A DNA stretch of 64,000 nt from Taiwanofungus camphoratus (GCA_003999685.1 CP021221.1:1798001-1862000), one strand, 5' to 3'; counted from the stretch's first letter, positions 45,791-56,395 are shown. Numbers and translations are program-made. Notes: generated by a model not told the origin, from the letters alone.

Positions 45791-48700
45791 ATTTCGAGGA
45801 TTTGAGAAATCAAGGAGAGGTCGCCCTGGTCGTTGAGTATGAATCCGATACCCCTAAAATCGTGTCTTTCGCTGCTGTAAATGCAGCAGATAACAATTCT
45901 GTTCCTGCGCTCTATCTATCAGTCTCTAACTCTGTGTCTAGCTATCTGCAGTCTCTCTATTTTAGCGAAACTTCGAAAGTCTCGGAAGGTCCTGCTGATC
46001 ATACTAGGTGGCTATCTGGCTTTCTAGCAGCAGCAACACCGCCCGAGGCTCCCTCCCTTTCACACGATAATTCGAATTCTCTCCCTATGCTTTCGCTTTC
46101 CGCCTCTAAAGACATATCCTCTATCCCCATTCCAGGTCCCAGGAACGCTACGAAGGTCACGAAGTCAGCCCGAAGACCCTCCCTTGCTCCTAATCCGATG
46201 GTATCCCTTCCTAAGTTGTCAGATTCTTCCCCTATTCCTACATTTGCAGCATCGAAAAAGAAGTACAAGCCTGTAGCGCTGAAGACTCGCCCTATTCTGG
46301 GAGCTTTGGACGAACGATTCCGAATCATTCGCGAAATTAAAGGCGACCCTTTAGCGACGATGCCTACCCTATCACCGACTCCACCACCTTTCGAACCTAC
46401 TTCGCGATATACGCAAGAACGGCACGATCTCACGGACAAGCTACACAGTGGAGACTTCCTACAACCAGCAGAGAGGGACCTACTACATCATTTTATGACC
46501 CTACACGCTGATGCGTTCGCTTGGAATGACTCCGAAAGGGGGTGCTTCAAGCCGGAGTACTTCCCTCCTATCGACTTTCCGGTAGTACCGCACACGCCAT
46601 GGGTACAAAAGAACATTCCTATCCCACCTGGAATCTACAACGAAGTGTGCGCAATAATCAAAAAGAAGATCGCAGCTAGGGTCTACGAACCTTCGAATTC
46701 TTCCTATCGTTCACGATGGTTTTGTGTGGTGAAGAAAGACGGAAAGTCCCTACGTCTCATACATAGTCTGGAACCCCTAAACGCTGTCACGATTCAACAC
46801 TCAGGCGTTCCCCCGACTCCCGAACACCTCGCAGAACAGTTCGGAGGACGACCTTGTGGTGCTATGTTGGATCTATATGTAGGCTATGATGAACGCTTGA
46901 TAGCGGAGACTTCGCGCGATCTTACGACATTTCAAACACCTTTCGGAGCTATGAGATTGGTCACTCTACCTATGGGATGGACCAACTCGGTCCCTATCTT
47001 CCACGATGATGTTACGCACATCCTACAGCCCGAAATTCCTCACCTAACAGTTCCCTATATCGACGATGTTCCGGTCAAAGGCCCTGAAAGTTCGTACGAT
47101 CTCGTACCTATTTCGGAGAACCCAGGCATTCGAAAGTTTGTTTGGGAACATTTTACGAACCTCAATAGGATAGTCACACGCATGCGCTATGCAGGAGGTA
47201 CCTTTTCTGGAGTTAAAAGCATTCTAATTGCCCACGAAATCACCGTTGTAGGGCATCGGTGTACTCCAGAAGGTCGCCTACCGGACGAGTCTCGTGTTGC
47301 AGCCATACGCAACTGGGGACCTTGTGCGACCCTATCTGACGTTCGAGCCTTTTTAGGAACCATTGGAGTGGTCCGTATCTTCATCCGAAACTTCGCGCAT
47401 CGTGCAGATGCCTTAGTACGCCTAACGCGAAAGGCGGTACCCTTCGAATTTGGTCCAGCGCAAATCGCAGCGCAAGAGGACCTTAAGGATGCTTTGCTGT
47501 CCTCTCCAGCTCTCCGATCCATTAACTATTTGTCAGGTGCGCCCGTCATCTTAGCGGTTGACACCTCCTATATTGCAGTTGGCTATCACCTTTGCCAATG
47601 CGATGAGGACAACCCTAAAGTCCGATTCTACAATCGTTTCGGATCCATCACCCTAAATGATCGCGAGCGGAGGTTCTCGCAACCGAAGTTAGAGATCTAC
47701 GGATTGTTTCGAGCACTTCGCGTACTACGAATCTACCTAATCGGAGTTAGGAACCTTATAGTGGAAGTGGATGCACGCTATATCAAAGGGATGTTGCAAA
47801 ATCCGGACATCGCACCCAGCGCGAGTATAAATCGCTGGATCGTATCGATTCTAACCTTCCATTTCACCCTAGTACATGTACCAGGTACGATGCATGGACC
47901 AGATGGACTATCAAGACGAACCCCCCAGCCAGGAGATCAAGAAGAGAGCAGCGAAGAAGACTTCGAAGACTGGATAGACAAAATGCACTCGTTTCTACAT
48001 CACATCCAAGCCCCCCCTTCCCATCCTATACCATCGATTTCTACCCTATTCCCTTACGAATTCGCCTCTAACATTCCTATCACAACCCCCACACCTCCGA
48101 TAGCTCCAACCTTCGCCTCCGAGTTGGCTGAGGACAGCCAAGGTTTCAATAGGGAGGAGGAGAGCTACGATAGCGTCCCAAGATCCGAAATGGCCAAGGA
48201 AGCTGACGCAAGACTTGACTTAGTAGCAAAATTCCTACGAAGCCTCGCGAGACCTGCCAACCTATCGGATTCAGAATACGAAGGTTTCGTAAAATACTGC
48301 CTTCTATTCTTCCTCGACGAGGACATACTATGGCGCAAAGATCCACAAGGAGCTCACAAACTAGTTGTAAAGCAGGCAGATCGTCTACGAATCCTCCGAG
48401 AATGTCACGATGCAGTCGCGCATCGAGGAATACACGCTACGAAGGTGCTGATTTCGGAACGGTTTTGGTGGCCCTACCATCATATCGACATTGCCTGGTA
48501 TGTTCGAAGCTGCCACCTATGCCAGATTCGCCAAGTGCGGCAGATCCTAATCCCGCCTACGGTCGCTACGCCCGCTCCGATCTTCGCAAAGGTTCACATA
48601 GATACCATGCATATGCCCCCTTCTAACGGATTTAGGTACTTGGTGCAAGGCCGGTGTTCTCTAACCCAGTACCCCGAATTTCGGATGCTTCGCAAGGAGA

Positions 48701-49599
48701 CGGCTAAAGCTTTGGCAGAATGGCTCTTCGAAGACTTGGTCTGTAGGTGGGGCGCGCTATCGGAGATAGTCACGGACAACGGTGCTCCCTTCGTAAAAGC
48801 TACGAACTACATAGCGAAGAAGTACCAGCTACGACATATCCGAATTAGCGGATACAATTCGCGTGCCAACGGACTGGTGGAGAGGCCTCACTTCGACGTT
48901 AGGCAGGCTCTATTCAAGGCCGTGGATGGCGAAGAGTCTAAATGGTCTCAGGCAACGTACTCAGTCTTCTGGTCCGAAAGGATCACGACTCGAAAGCGCA
49001 TGGGATGTTCGCCCTATTTCGCGGTCACTGGCACCCACCCTGTTATCCCTTTGGACGTCGTAGAGGCCACCTATATCCTTCCTCCTCCGTCCTCCATGCT
49101 ATCCACGACCGATCTTATCGCACGTCGAGCTATCGCATTGCAAAAGCGGGTGACTCAGGTAGCGGAACTACATTCGAAGGTCTACGAAGCGCGAAGACAA
49201 GCTGCTCTGCGATTCGAAGAAAAGCATAAGCACACCATCCACGATTTCAACTTCGAAAAGGGCGATTTAGTACTAATTCGCAACACACAGATAGAAAAGT
49301 CCCTAAATCGAAAGATGCGACCTCGCTACCTCGGCCCGGTACTCGTGGTATCTAGAAACAAAGGTGGTGCTTATATCCTATGCGAATTGGATGGTTCGGT
49401 ACTCGACAGGCCTACGGCAGCCTTCCGAGTCATCCCCTACTTAGCGCGAAAAGCCCTCGAACTTCCTACCGAACTCCTGGACGTGTCGACGGAGCGACTT
49501 CGCGAACTAGAGCTGACTACCACCCAAGGCGATGACGAAGAACTAGGATCGTATCCCTACTCTCCTAAGTCCGGCTCTAGTCCATCCGAAGCTCACTAA
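45745..49599 (+). CDS. Element 1 pol frame: RT, RNase H, integrase
   Basis: Open for 1284 codons in the -1 frame relative to gag-protease, with a 46-nt overlap and no ATG at its beginning, as expected if expressed by the -1 frameshift known in Ty3/Gypsy elements. RT: GAMLDLYVGYDERLIAETSR and the catalytic VPYIDDVPV. RNase H: VILAVDTSYIAVGYHLCQCD. Integrase: the HHCC finger (CHDAVAHRGIHATKV and CHLCQIRQ) and the DDE core with KVHIDTMHMP, SEIVTDNGAPFV and NSRANGLVERPHFD. The C-terminus is charged, without a chromodomain. Confidence 0.9.
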   Translation: MPPRELFESFTIGFLDFEDLRNQGEVALVVEYESDTPKIVSFAAVNAADNNSVPALYLSVSNSVSSYLQSLYFSETSKVSEGPADHTRWLSGFLAAATPPEAPSLSHDNSNSLPMLSLSASKDISSIPIPGPRNATKVTKSARRPSLAPNPMVSLPKLSDSSPIPTFAASKKKYKPVALKTRPILGALDERFRIIREIKGDPLATMPTLSPTPPPFEPTSRYTQERHDLTDKLHSGDFLQPAERDLLHHFMTLHADAFAWNDSERGCFKPEYFPPIDFPVVPHTPWVQKNIPIPPGIYNEVCAIIKKKIAARVYEPSNSSYRSRWFCVVKKDGKSLRLIHSLEPLNAVTIQHSGVPPTPEHLAEQFGGRPCGAMLDLYVGYDERLIAETSRDLTTFQTPFGAMRLVTLPMGWTNSVPIFHDDVTHILQPEIPHLTVPYIDDVPVKGPESSYDLVPISENPGIRKFVWEHFTNLNRIVTRMRYAGGTFSGVKSILIAHEITVVGHRCTPEGRLPDESRVAAIRNWGPCATLSDVRAFLGTIGVVRIFIRNFAHRADALVRLTRKAVPFEFGPAQIAAQEDLKDALLSSPALRSINYLSGAPVILAVDTSYIAVGYHLCQCDEDNPKVRFYNRFGSITLNDRERRFSQPKLEIYGLFRALRVLRIYLIGVRNLIVEVDARYIKGMLQNPDIAPSASINRWIVSILTFHFTLVHVPGTMHGPDGLSRRTPQPGDQEESSEEDFEDWIDKMHSFLHHIQAPPSHPIPSISTLFPYEFASNIPITTPTPPIAPTFASELAEDSQGFNREEESYDSVPRSEMAKEADARLDLVAKFLRSLARPANLSDSEYEGFVKYCLLFFLDEDILWRKDPQGAHKLVVKQADRLRILRECHDAVAHRGIHATKVLISERFWWPYHHIDIAWYVRSCHLCQIRQVRQILIPPTVATPAPIFAKVHIDTMHMPPSNGFRYLVQGRCSLTQYPEFRMLRKETAKALAEWLFEDLVCRWGALSEIVTDNGAPFVKATNYIAKKYQLRHIRISGYNSRANGLVERPHFDVRQALFKAVDGEESKWSQATYSVFWSERITTRKRMGCSPYFAVTGTHPVIPLDVVEATYILPPPSSMLSTTDLIARRAIALQKRVTQVAELHSKVYEARRQAALRFEEKHKHTIHDFNFEKGDLVLIRNTQIEKSLNRKMRPRYLGPVLVVSRNKGGAYILCELDGSVLDRPTAAFRVIPYLARKALELPTELLDVSTERLRELELTTTQGDDEELGSYPYSPKSGSSPSEAH
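48128..48160 (+). other. Internal copy of the polypurine-tract motif (possible central PPT)
   Basis: A 33-nt stretch inside pol, between RNase H and integrase, matches the 33 nt just before the 3' LTR (51,646-51,678) at 30 positions, including the whole of caatagggaggagg. Confidence 0.6.
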
Positions 49600-50132
49600 A
49601 GAATCAGAGGAGCAATCGACGATACCCCGACTTTAGCTAAGATTACGCTACGTCCATTTTACTTTTCGCTTACCTTTTGGTCATGTTTTACTTTCCCCAA
49701 CAAGCCCCCACTCAGTTTGACAGCTACGAAGTTCCGAATGTCTACGAATTTTTACTTACAACATCTCCTACTTTTTACTATAGTGATTCAACTCACGAAG
49801 TCGCGATATCGTTCTAAAAAGCTCCTAAAACGCCGAGCGGAGCGAAGATTGCGCGAGGGGCCTTAAGCCCTTCAAGGCCATGATGATTTACTGAGCCTAA
49901 ATGAGCGCATTTTATCCCCCTAAGTCTTCTAATTCTTCGCTGTGTTGTTTGGTTACTTCACACACTTAGGAACCTTTTCACAAGGACGACGTTTGCGTCC
50001 GCTTTATTCAGACTACTGTACACATATTGGAAAAGGTCCCTAGCAAAGGGACGCGCAACAAGAGAGAATACAGCACGTTGGTGCGACAGATACGGAACGG
50101 GCGAGATGACGAACTACGAACCCCCCCACCTT
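49600..50132. other. Element 1, non-coding stretch after pol
   Basis: Contains no long frame on either strand. It is A/T-richer than the flanks and may hold the ends of both the pol transcript and the antisense unit. Confidence 0.4.
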
Positions 50133-51510
50133 CTAAACCTCGGCCTCGGCATCTTCCTCATCCTGCTCGGACTCACCAGAGGGACCAGGATCGGTAGAGG
50201 AGGCGGCGACGCGACGGCGAGGAAGGGGGAGAGAGCTCAAGTCGAGCGGCGCAGGCGTACGACCGGTTAGGGCGGTTTCGGCACGATAGAGCCCCGAGAT
50301 GTAGTCTTTGAGACGCATCGCGCGACTCTCGGCCATCGCGCGGTCATACCAGAGGCCTTCGACAACGGCTTGATGCGCAGGGGTGAGGCCGTCCAAGTAT
50401 TCAGCGCCGTTAAGGGCCAGCGAGGCCTCGAGCGACATCGTAGGCGCAGGGGTCGACTTCGCCTTCTTGGACTCGCGGGCGCGAGGCGGGGACACCTGAG
50501 GAGGTTGGCCCGCAGCTAGGGAACGTCTTAACATCAGCAATGTCGCGATAACGAGGGCACGAGAAGCCCTACCACGCTTCGAAATGCGCACGCCGCGCTC
50601 CTTACCGTCTACGGAGAATCCGCCCCAATAACACCCCTGCGACTCTCGCAGGCACTTACCACACTTCACGGCGCCCGCGGGGAGTTCGCACTCGAAGTCT
50701 GCGGTGTAGGTGCTGCAGCGATCGCACTAGGTAGCAATCATAAGCCGCGAACGGTCACGAAAAGGACGTGCACTCACCTTCGCATGAGTTCGCCTATGCT
50801 CCGCCGCCTTCGCCATGTTAGCCAGGGCTTCGGGCGTCGGAGGAGCCTTCGCCTTCGCAGTGTCCTTCCCCTGAGCAGGAGGGACCCCTACGAAGACACC
50901 CGAACTCGTGGACGAGGCGAGTTCGCCGACTTGGCCGCTAGAAATGGAGGCCATGATCGAGCTGGCCTGGGAAGCCGCGCGAGTAGAAGCTGCTGCCTTG
51001 GCCCGAGCTGAGGGACGACAAGTACGCGATGAAGTACGACTAGGGGCCGGCGAAGGAGCAGAAGACGAAGCCGCAAGTTGGGCAGCACGTTCAAGCGCAG
51101 CGCGCTCGGCCGCCTCCACACGAAGTCGTTCGGTCGCGCGGGCAAGTTCGCGCTGCGCGTCTCGCTCTTGAAGCATAGCGGCGAACTGAGGAAAGCCGGT
51201 ACACGCCCACGAGATCCACGACGAGTCCGCGAGAGGGAGGATCGCCGTCAAACCTTCGACGATGGCGGCCTCTAAAGTAGGATCGGCAGGAGCGTTCGAA
51301 GCCTGGGACAGGACCCGCCAGTTACCCTATAACGCAGTGAAGACGATGTAACGGGCGACCGAGGAGGGTACGTACCACACGACGTCCTAAGTTCCTCGCC
51401 CACCGCAAGTAATCTTCGGCCTCCGCTACGCCCTCCGGACGAGAATCGAGGAGCGCCAGGACGTCGCTGTGAGCTAGGTCAACACCATCAGAGTCCATAT
51501 CGTCGAACAT
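50133..51510 (-). CDS. Element 1 antisense open-frame region
   Basis: Three minus-strand open blocks: 51,322-51,510 (starts MFDDMDSDGVDLAHSDVLAL), 50,727-51,251 (helical, Ala/Glu/Arg-rich, REDAQ-type heptads such as LARATERLRVEAAERAALER) and 50,133-50,669 (CGKCLRESQGCYWGGFSVDG, then Pro/Ser-rich with an acidic tail). The short gaps and acceptor-like sequences between them suggest a spliced antisense gene, but that is inference. The Cys pattern C-x2-C-x6-C resembles zinc-binding patches of many uncharacterised basidiomycete proteins. I recognise no family. It stands where other elements may carry an extra gene. Confidence 0.5.
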
Positions 51511-51666
51511 GATGGGGAAGGGAAAGGCAAAAGGGAAGGAGGAGAAAAAGATAAGAGGCACCCACGATTTAGCTTCTATCAGGATATCGCCCGCTTCGCA
51601 GATCGGACGCGATAGGCTACAAATTCCCACGGTCGCGCACACTGACTGAGGACAGTCAGGATTTCA

Positions 51667-51678
51667 ATAGGGAGGAGG
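51667..51678 (+). other. Polypurine tract of element 1
   Basis: atagggaggagg ends exactly at the first base of the 3' LTR, the expected place for plus-strand priming. Confidence 0.8.
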
Positions 51679-53285
51679 TGATGAGTCCCGTAGCCTCCTG
51701 GCCCCCGAATCGCGATTTTAGGAGCTTTCTAATCCCCCAACCGACCACTCTAAGACTCTCCTACAGCCTACGACAGGAGGGATAGGTTCCTATAATATTC
51801 CTAACGCCCCCTCTCCTTCCTAAACCCTCCTAACACCCTACGAAGTCTTGCGAAGTCACACGAGGTGCTACGAGATTTCGAATGCTAGACGCGAAGTCCC
51901 TAACTCCTGCTAAGTCCACTATCGGACACTGCCGGCCCTCCCATACTGTTCCATTGGACCTAGGTCCTATCTACTACGTCACTCATCCCGGGCTTAGCTA
52001 AGAAGTCTTAGCTAAGTCTCTCCTAGCTCTTGTGATTGCAGCTACCTCCGATAGGCTCCGAAACGGTCCGAAGTTCCGGAAGTTGGACTTAGGAAGCCTT
52101 GTGCACCCCCATGGGTCTCGATCCTATGCCATAAGGTCATCCTAGGACGTACCCATATGACCCTCCACCCATTTAGGACACCTCCTGCCCCGATTAGGCC
52201 AAGTCCCGCTGCTAAGGACTTCGTGCGCTCTTAGCCCACTAAGATAGGTGATCACGGCGCATGGCTGCTCTCGGATAGTCATCCCGCCCTCGTGAATGAA
52301 CTTGGTCACCTTTCTACCGTACGTAGTTCCCCTGTTTCAGTTCCTAATTAGTTCCTATCCCCCTCGTGTTCACTTCGGAGGCCATGCGTTTTAGTACACA
52401 TTTCGGACTCGTAAGGATCGCTTCGCGCAAGATTAGTTCACCTCACGTTCCCCTATTTAGTCAGAGGTAGTTTACTATGTACGAGAGAGACCCCTCAGTG
52501 CACGCTTCTCTCTTTGGAATACCAGTTCCCCTGTAGCTCCGATCTCAGGAAAGCGCCGCGAGTACAACCTTAGGAACGGTCCTAAGGTCCCTAAGTCTCC
52601 ACCCCAGCTTCGTTTCAGTACCTTTGAACTACGTCTACGCTCGCGATATAGCTACGAACTACGTCTACGCTTCCCGAACTACGCACTACCATCTACGAAA
52701 GTCGCCGTGACTTCGCACCCTTCGGCACCTCATATAGCACCTATCCGGTGGGCCTCCGCCTTAGTTATACCCTTAGGCTCACGTTGCGTTATCCCTACGT
52801 CCTACCAATAGCCCTACGACTCGCCCATAGCCTTAGTTACAGGCTATAGTACAGCTCCCTACGCCCTCGAACTCCCCGACCTCTCCTACAGGTCTCCTAC
52901 GCTAGCCAAACCTCGCCCACTTCGCTCTAACACACCCCTAAGCCTTACGCCCTTTAGCTAACTCTAGCTAGAAGGACTTCGCAGCATCTACGAAGTCAGC
53001 TCGCGCGATTTAGCTAAAACTTCGAAGGGCTTCGCAAAACCTCGAAGAACTTCGCATACTTCGGAGGGCCTCGCAAGGCCTTAGAGATAGTATAGCACTT
53101 AGGAACAAGATCCTGTTGTGCAGGACCCTTGACCCCTTACTCCCCTACTTACAAAAACAAGACATACAGGTTTCCCGGTATCATACAGGTTGTAGCTCCT
53201 ACCCTCACACCCTCACAGTTATCACACTACCCCCAGCCACGTTGCGGAGCACTCCCTAGGTACCAGGGTCCCCTAGGTCGTATCA
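51679..53285 (+). repeat. 3' LTR of element 1
   Basis: 1,607 bp, same length and apparently same sequence as the 5' LTR. Confidence 0.93.
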
Positions 53286-53289
53286 ACGG
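53286..53289. repeat. Target-site duplication acgg, right of LTR element 1
   Basis: Matches 41206-41209. Confidence 0.75.
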
Positions 53290-55057
53290 ATGGCTGCTCT
53301 GTCGCTCGTTAGCTCGAGGTGGTGTCGAATTGGGGCGATTGCTGATTCGATTTCAAGTGCTGTGATTGGGGTGGTGCGAAACGCTGCGCATATGAGGCGT
53401 AGTGCCCGTCTTTGGACCCGTTCTAGGTAGTCGACATGCAGCTGTTTGCCTGTCCACCATGCTGCACATGCATATGTCATGATGGGTCTGACGCATGCAA
53501 CGTATAGAGATCTGAGGTGTGTCTGTGAAAGGCCTCGTACGGTGTTAGCTAGCATTCTCATGCCGTTTACCGTTTTCTCCGCTCTTCCGGCCATCTGTTT
53601 GACGTGGAAGTCAAAGGTTAGTCTTCTGTCCAGGTGCACACCTAGTCATTTGGTTGTTCTCTCCGCTTGTACAACTACTTCCCCTCCTTTTCCATCTGGT
53701 AGCGAAATTGATGGGGAGTCGCCCTGTTTCGGTCTTCTCTTTGAGTAGTGCATGAGTTCGCGTTTGACTAGGTCCGGTGATAATCCTACGCTTTCGAGCC
53801 AGTCTTCAACTACTTTGTACGCTCTGCGTAGGATCTGTACATTAGTATCTAGCGATTCTGATGAAACATACAGTTTTCCATCGTCCACAAACATGATTAA
53901 GTTCGTTGCAGTGGGCTTATCCGTTAGTTTTAGGCCTGCTATCCTTGCTCGTTCGTCATTTTCTGCTTTCTTCTGGAAAATCTCTAGAATTTCAGCTGCA
54001 TAAATGATTGATAAGATTGGAGACACCGGTGATCCTTGTGGTATTCCGTTTTCAACTGGTTTCATCTCTCCTCGTATTCCGTCTAGGCAAATTGCTGCTT
54101 GTCGATCTGTCAAGAATGATGCTGTCCAGCGAACGAGTTGAATTGGTATTCCTTTCTCCCTCATGACTGTGAGAAGTCTCTTGTGGTTGACGAAGTCGAA
54201 GAAGCCTTTTATATCAAATGTTAGTGCTGACATTACTTTACCATGGTTATGCGCTGCTTCCACATCGTTTACAAATGTTAGTATAGCGTCGTCTGTAGAG
54301 CTGCTTGGTCGGCCCCCAAATTGGTTCGCTGGTACTAGGTTATGAATCGTCACCAGATACGCTAGTCTTGTGGCAACAATCCGTTCTAGTACTTTCCCTA
54401 GGCATTCTAGTAGCTGAATCAGTCTATATGCTCGTGGGTTAGTGTAGTCCGGTTTTCTTGGCTTGGGCAATGCGACCGCAATTGCCTTCCTCCATGCCTT
54501 AGGGTGATATCCTGCTTTTACGCAGTGATGCATTAGTGCTGCTATTGTGTCGCTGGTTACCTCCCATGCCCATCTGATTCCCCGAAAGGGGTTTTGTGAG
54601 ATTCCTGGTGCCTTGTCGGCCCCTTGGTCGTATATCGCGTTTTGCACATCTTCCTTCGTTACTTGTGCATGCGGAAAGTCTGTTGTTGCTTCTGTTGTCA
54701 GGTCGGGCTCTTGTACCCCTTGTAGCGGGGGTGGGGGTTGAAACAATTCATCCCGAAGGGCGTCACATTTGTCCACATTTTGGACCGCTGGTTCCCTGCC
54801 TGGTCCTCGTGAGATGGCTGGAGATGGGTAGGTACGTACCCCTTTTCCCCACTTTGGAAAGCCCCCATATGTCTTTCATCTTTGCTTCCTCTAGCGTCTT
54901 CGTAAACCACTCCAATCTGGCTTTCTTGTATAGCCTCTTGAAGTACTGCTTCAATTTCTTTATCAGCGACGATACGGATGGTGACTGCGCACCCCAATGC
55001 CTTTGGTGGTCCAGGTTCAGAGATCGCTGTTCTGCGATGCGCCTGCTTGCTGCTTCC
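53286..55057 (-). CDS. LINE ORF2, reverse transcriptase part (damaged)
   Basis: RT fingers, palm and thumb are clear: AVALPKPRKPDYTNPRAYRL, TFDIKGFFDFVNHKRLLTVM (first catalytic Asp), ENGIPQGSPVSPILSIIYAA and the FVDD box LIMFVDDGKLYVSS. After the domain the frame meets TGA at 53646-53648 where the context (TTK then LGVHLDRRLTFDFHV) expects Trp, then stays open to the LTR element 1 insertion. Upstream, a run of five C on the plus strand (54,862-54,866) shifts the frame between DIWG and the segment RTYPSPAISRGPGREP. This is the middle part of ORF2; its right end is the target duplication of LTR element 2. Confidence 0.88.
55053..55057. repeat. Target-site duplication cttcc, left of LTR element 2
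   Basis: cttcc here equals cttcc at 61630-61634. Five bases is the usual duplication length for Ty3/Gypsy integrases. Confidence 0.9.
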
Positions 55058-55628
55058 TGTTACGGGGGGTCTACGCCCGTAGGTGACTACTGTGACGGGG
55101 GGTCGTTGAGTAGTCAGGCGTGAAGTGTAAACGAGGAGTCAGCCTGGCTGACGACGAGTACACGTCTAAGTCTTCAACCGCTAGCCCAACGGTCTCGAGA
55201 GAGTTGCGGGCTAAGTCACAGCCTATGTCCTAGTGTAGTCACAAGGATATAGGTGGTCTAAGGCGACCCGTTGAATAGACAAAGGTATAGAGGCCTAAGC
55301 CCAGTCGTGAAGTACAAATGGTAACGACAGCACCAAAGTACACAGTGTAACTAAGGAGGACAAGATTGGGGTGCTCCGCGGTGAGCCAACCCTTTAAGTA
55401 CTATGGTGGGTTTAGGGCAAGCCAGCCCTCACTCCCACTGGTTCCAGCACCTAAGCGTCCATAAGTCAGAGGCCCAAGTGGTCCCTTCTGAGGAACAGTC
55501 CATAACTAAGCGGGTGACGGTCAGCCCGTCAGGAATAATGGTGATAATTGTAAGTGTACACGACCCGCTAGTCCGGTATAGTGAAGAGAAATGAAAATGT
55601 AAGTTCGCACCATCACCGCCTTGTAACA
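55058..55628 (-). repeat. 3' LTR of element 2 (left copy)
   Basis: 571 bp, ends TGTTAC...GTAACA on the plus strand. Differs from the right copy at one place noticed (ggggtcgttg versus ggggttgttg). Confidence 0.93.
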
Positions 55629-55641
55629 TTACCCCCCTCTC
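55629..55641 (-). other. Polypurine tract of element 2
   Basis: On the element strand GAGAGGGGGGTAA directly precedes the 3' LTR. Confidence 0.7.
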
Positions 55642-56395
55642 AAGGACTCGTCGCCCCGACGATCGAACCCTCAGCGTCTGACCCCTCTTGTTCTGATTTG
55701 ACCCTGGCTCGTGGTCGAAGGGTGTCAGACTGGTCGGAAGGGATATCGTCATCACTGGTATGCATGCAGTCATGGCTCCAATGTCCCATTTGTCGGCATC
55801 GTATGCAGAAGGGGGAGTTCCCCCCACTGGTCGAGCTAGGGGCACCACCAGTGATAGAGTTGGGCGGACCATCACTGACAGAAGGGGCCTGTGTTCTGGC
55901 CTGATGTCGTGGCGGTATCAGGTTGTCGATGACGCCCATTAGAGGGGAGCGCATGAGGACGGCGAGCAGGTTGCGGGCTGCTCGGCTTGCATCTATGTGG
56001 AGAGTGGCCAACTGCCACGTTGTCGGGTTGTTGCCATTTGGCCCAAGGCCTGTTTGCCTTCGTTCGAGTGTGGCCAAGCTGCCAGCCTCTCGCGCGACAA
56101 TGACCAGTGTCCGATAAATGTTCGTCAACTCCCACAGGTCTGGCCAAGCCAACAGCCGGGTGTCTATTTCTGGCCGTAGATCGGCATCCACCAGGGCCCA
56201 GGCCGTGCGGTGCGCAAGTCTCCACTGATCGTACGGATCGTCGGACGCTGCCAATGGGGGCACTGTCTCCTGAATGTTTCGGTAGGGGTGTGCGCGTGTG
56301 TGTCTTGCTCGTACTCGGGGTGCGAGGTCTCGTACCCTTGCTGCGCTGTGGTTCAAGTAGACGGATAGCTGTCGGGGGTCTGTATGAGTGGACAT
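55640..56395 (-). CDS. Element 2 extra 3' ORF with CCHC zinc knuckle
   Basis: Open for 251 codons from ATG (MSTHTDPRQLSVYLNHSAAR) to just before the polypurine tract. It begins just after the chromodomain and overlaps the tail of the gag-pol frame in a different frame. About 170 residues are predicted mostly helical (for example WELTNIYRTLVIVAREAGSL), followed by a Ser/Gly linker, a knuckle CIRCRQMGHWSHDC (C-x2-C-x4-H-x4-C) and an acidic Ser-rich tail with a KSEQEGSD patch. The helix-then-knuckle layout is that of a gag or nucleocapsid protein, but the position after pol is unusual. No family recognised beyond the knuckle. Confidence 0.7.
   Translation of the reverse strand: MSTHTDPRQLSVYLNHSAARVRDLAPRVRARHTRAHPYRNIQETVPPLAASDDPYDQWRLAHRTAWALVDADLRPEIDTRLLAWPDLWELTNIYRTLVIVAREAGSLATLERRQTGLGPNGNNPTTWQLATLHIDASRAARNLLAVLMRSPLMGVIDNLIPPRHQARTQAPSVSDGPPNSITGGAPSSTSGGNSPFCIRCRQMGHWSHDCMHTSDDDIPSDQSDTLRPRARVKSEQEGSDAEGSIVGATSP

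Larger units (their letters stand above)
41210..53285 (+). mobile_element. LTR element 1: Ty3/Gypsy-type retrotransposon, about 12 kb, looks whole
   Basis: Two LTRs of 1,607 bp (41,210-42,816 and 51,679-53,285) look identical by eye, begin TGATGAG and end GTATCA. Between them are a tRNA-type primer site, a gag-protease frame, a pol frame in the order RT, RNase H, integrase, then a 2 kb 3' region with antisense open frames, and a polypurine tract touching the 3' LTR. Integrase after RNase H places it in Ty3/Gypsy. No chromodomain is seen after integrase. No breaks are visible at this resolution. Identical LTRs mean a very young insertion. The whole element, LTRs included, is rich in the pentamer CGAAG/CTTCG, unlike host DNA. 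Confidence 0.92.

Noticed and set aside
55403-55594. 63-codon plus-strand frame, present again at 61,404-61,595
   Set aside because: The two copies are simply the two LTRs of element 2.
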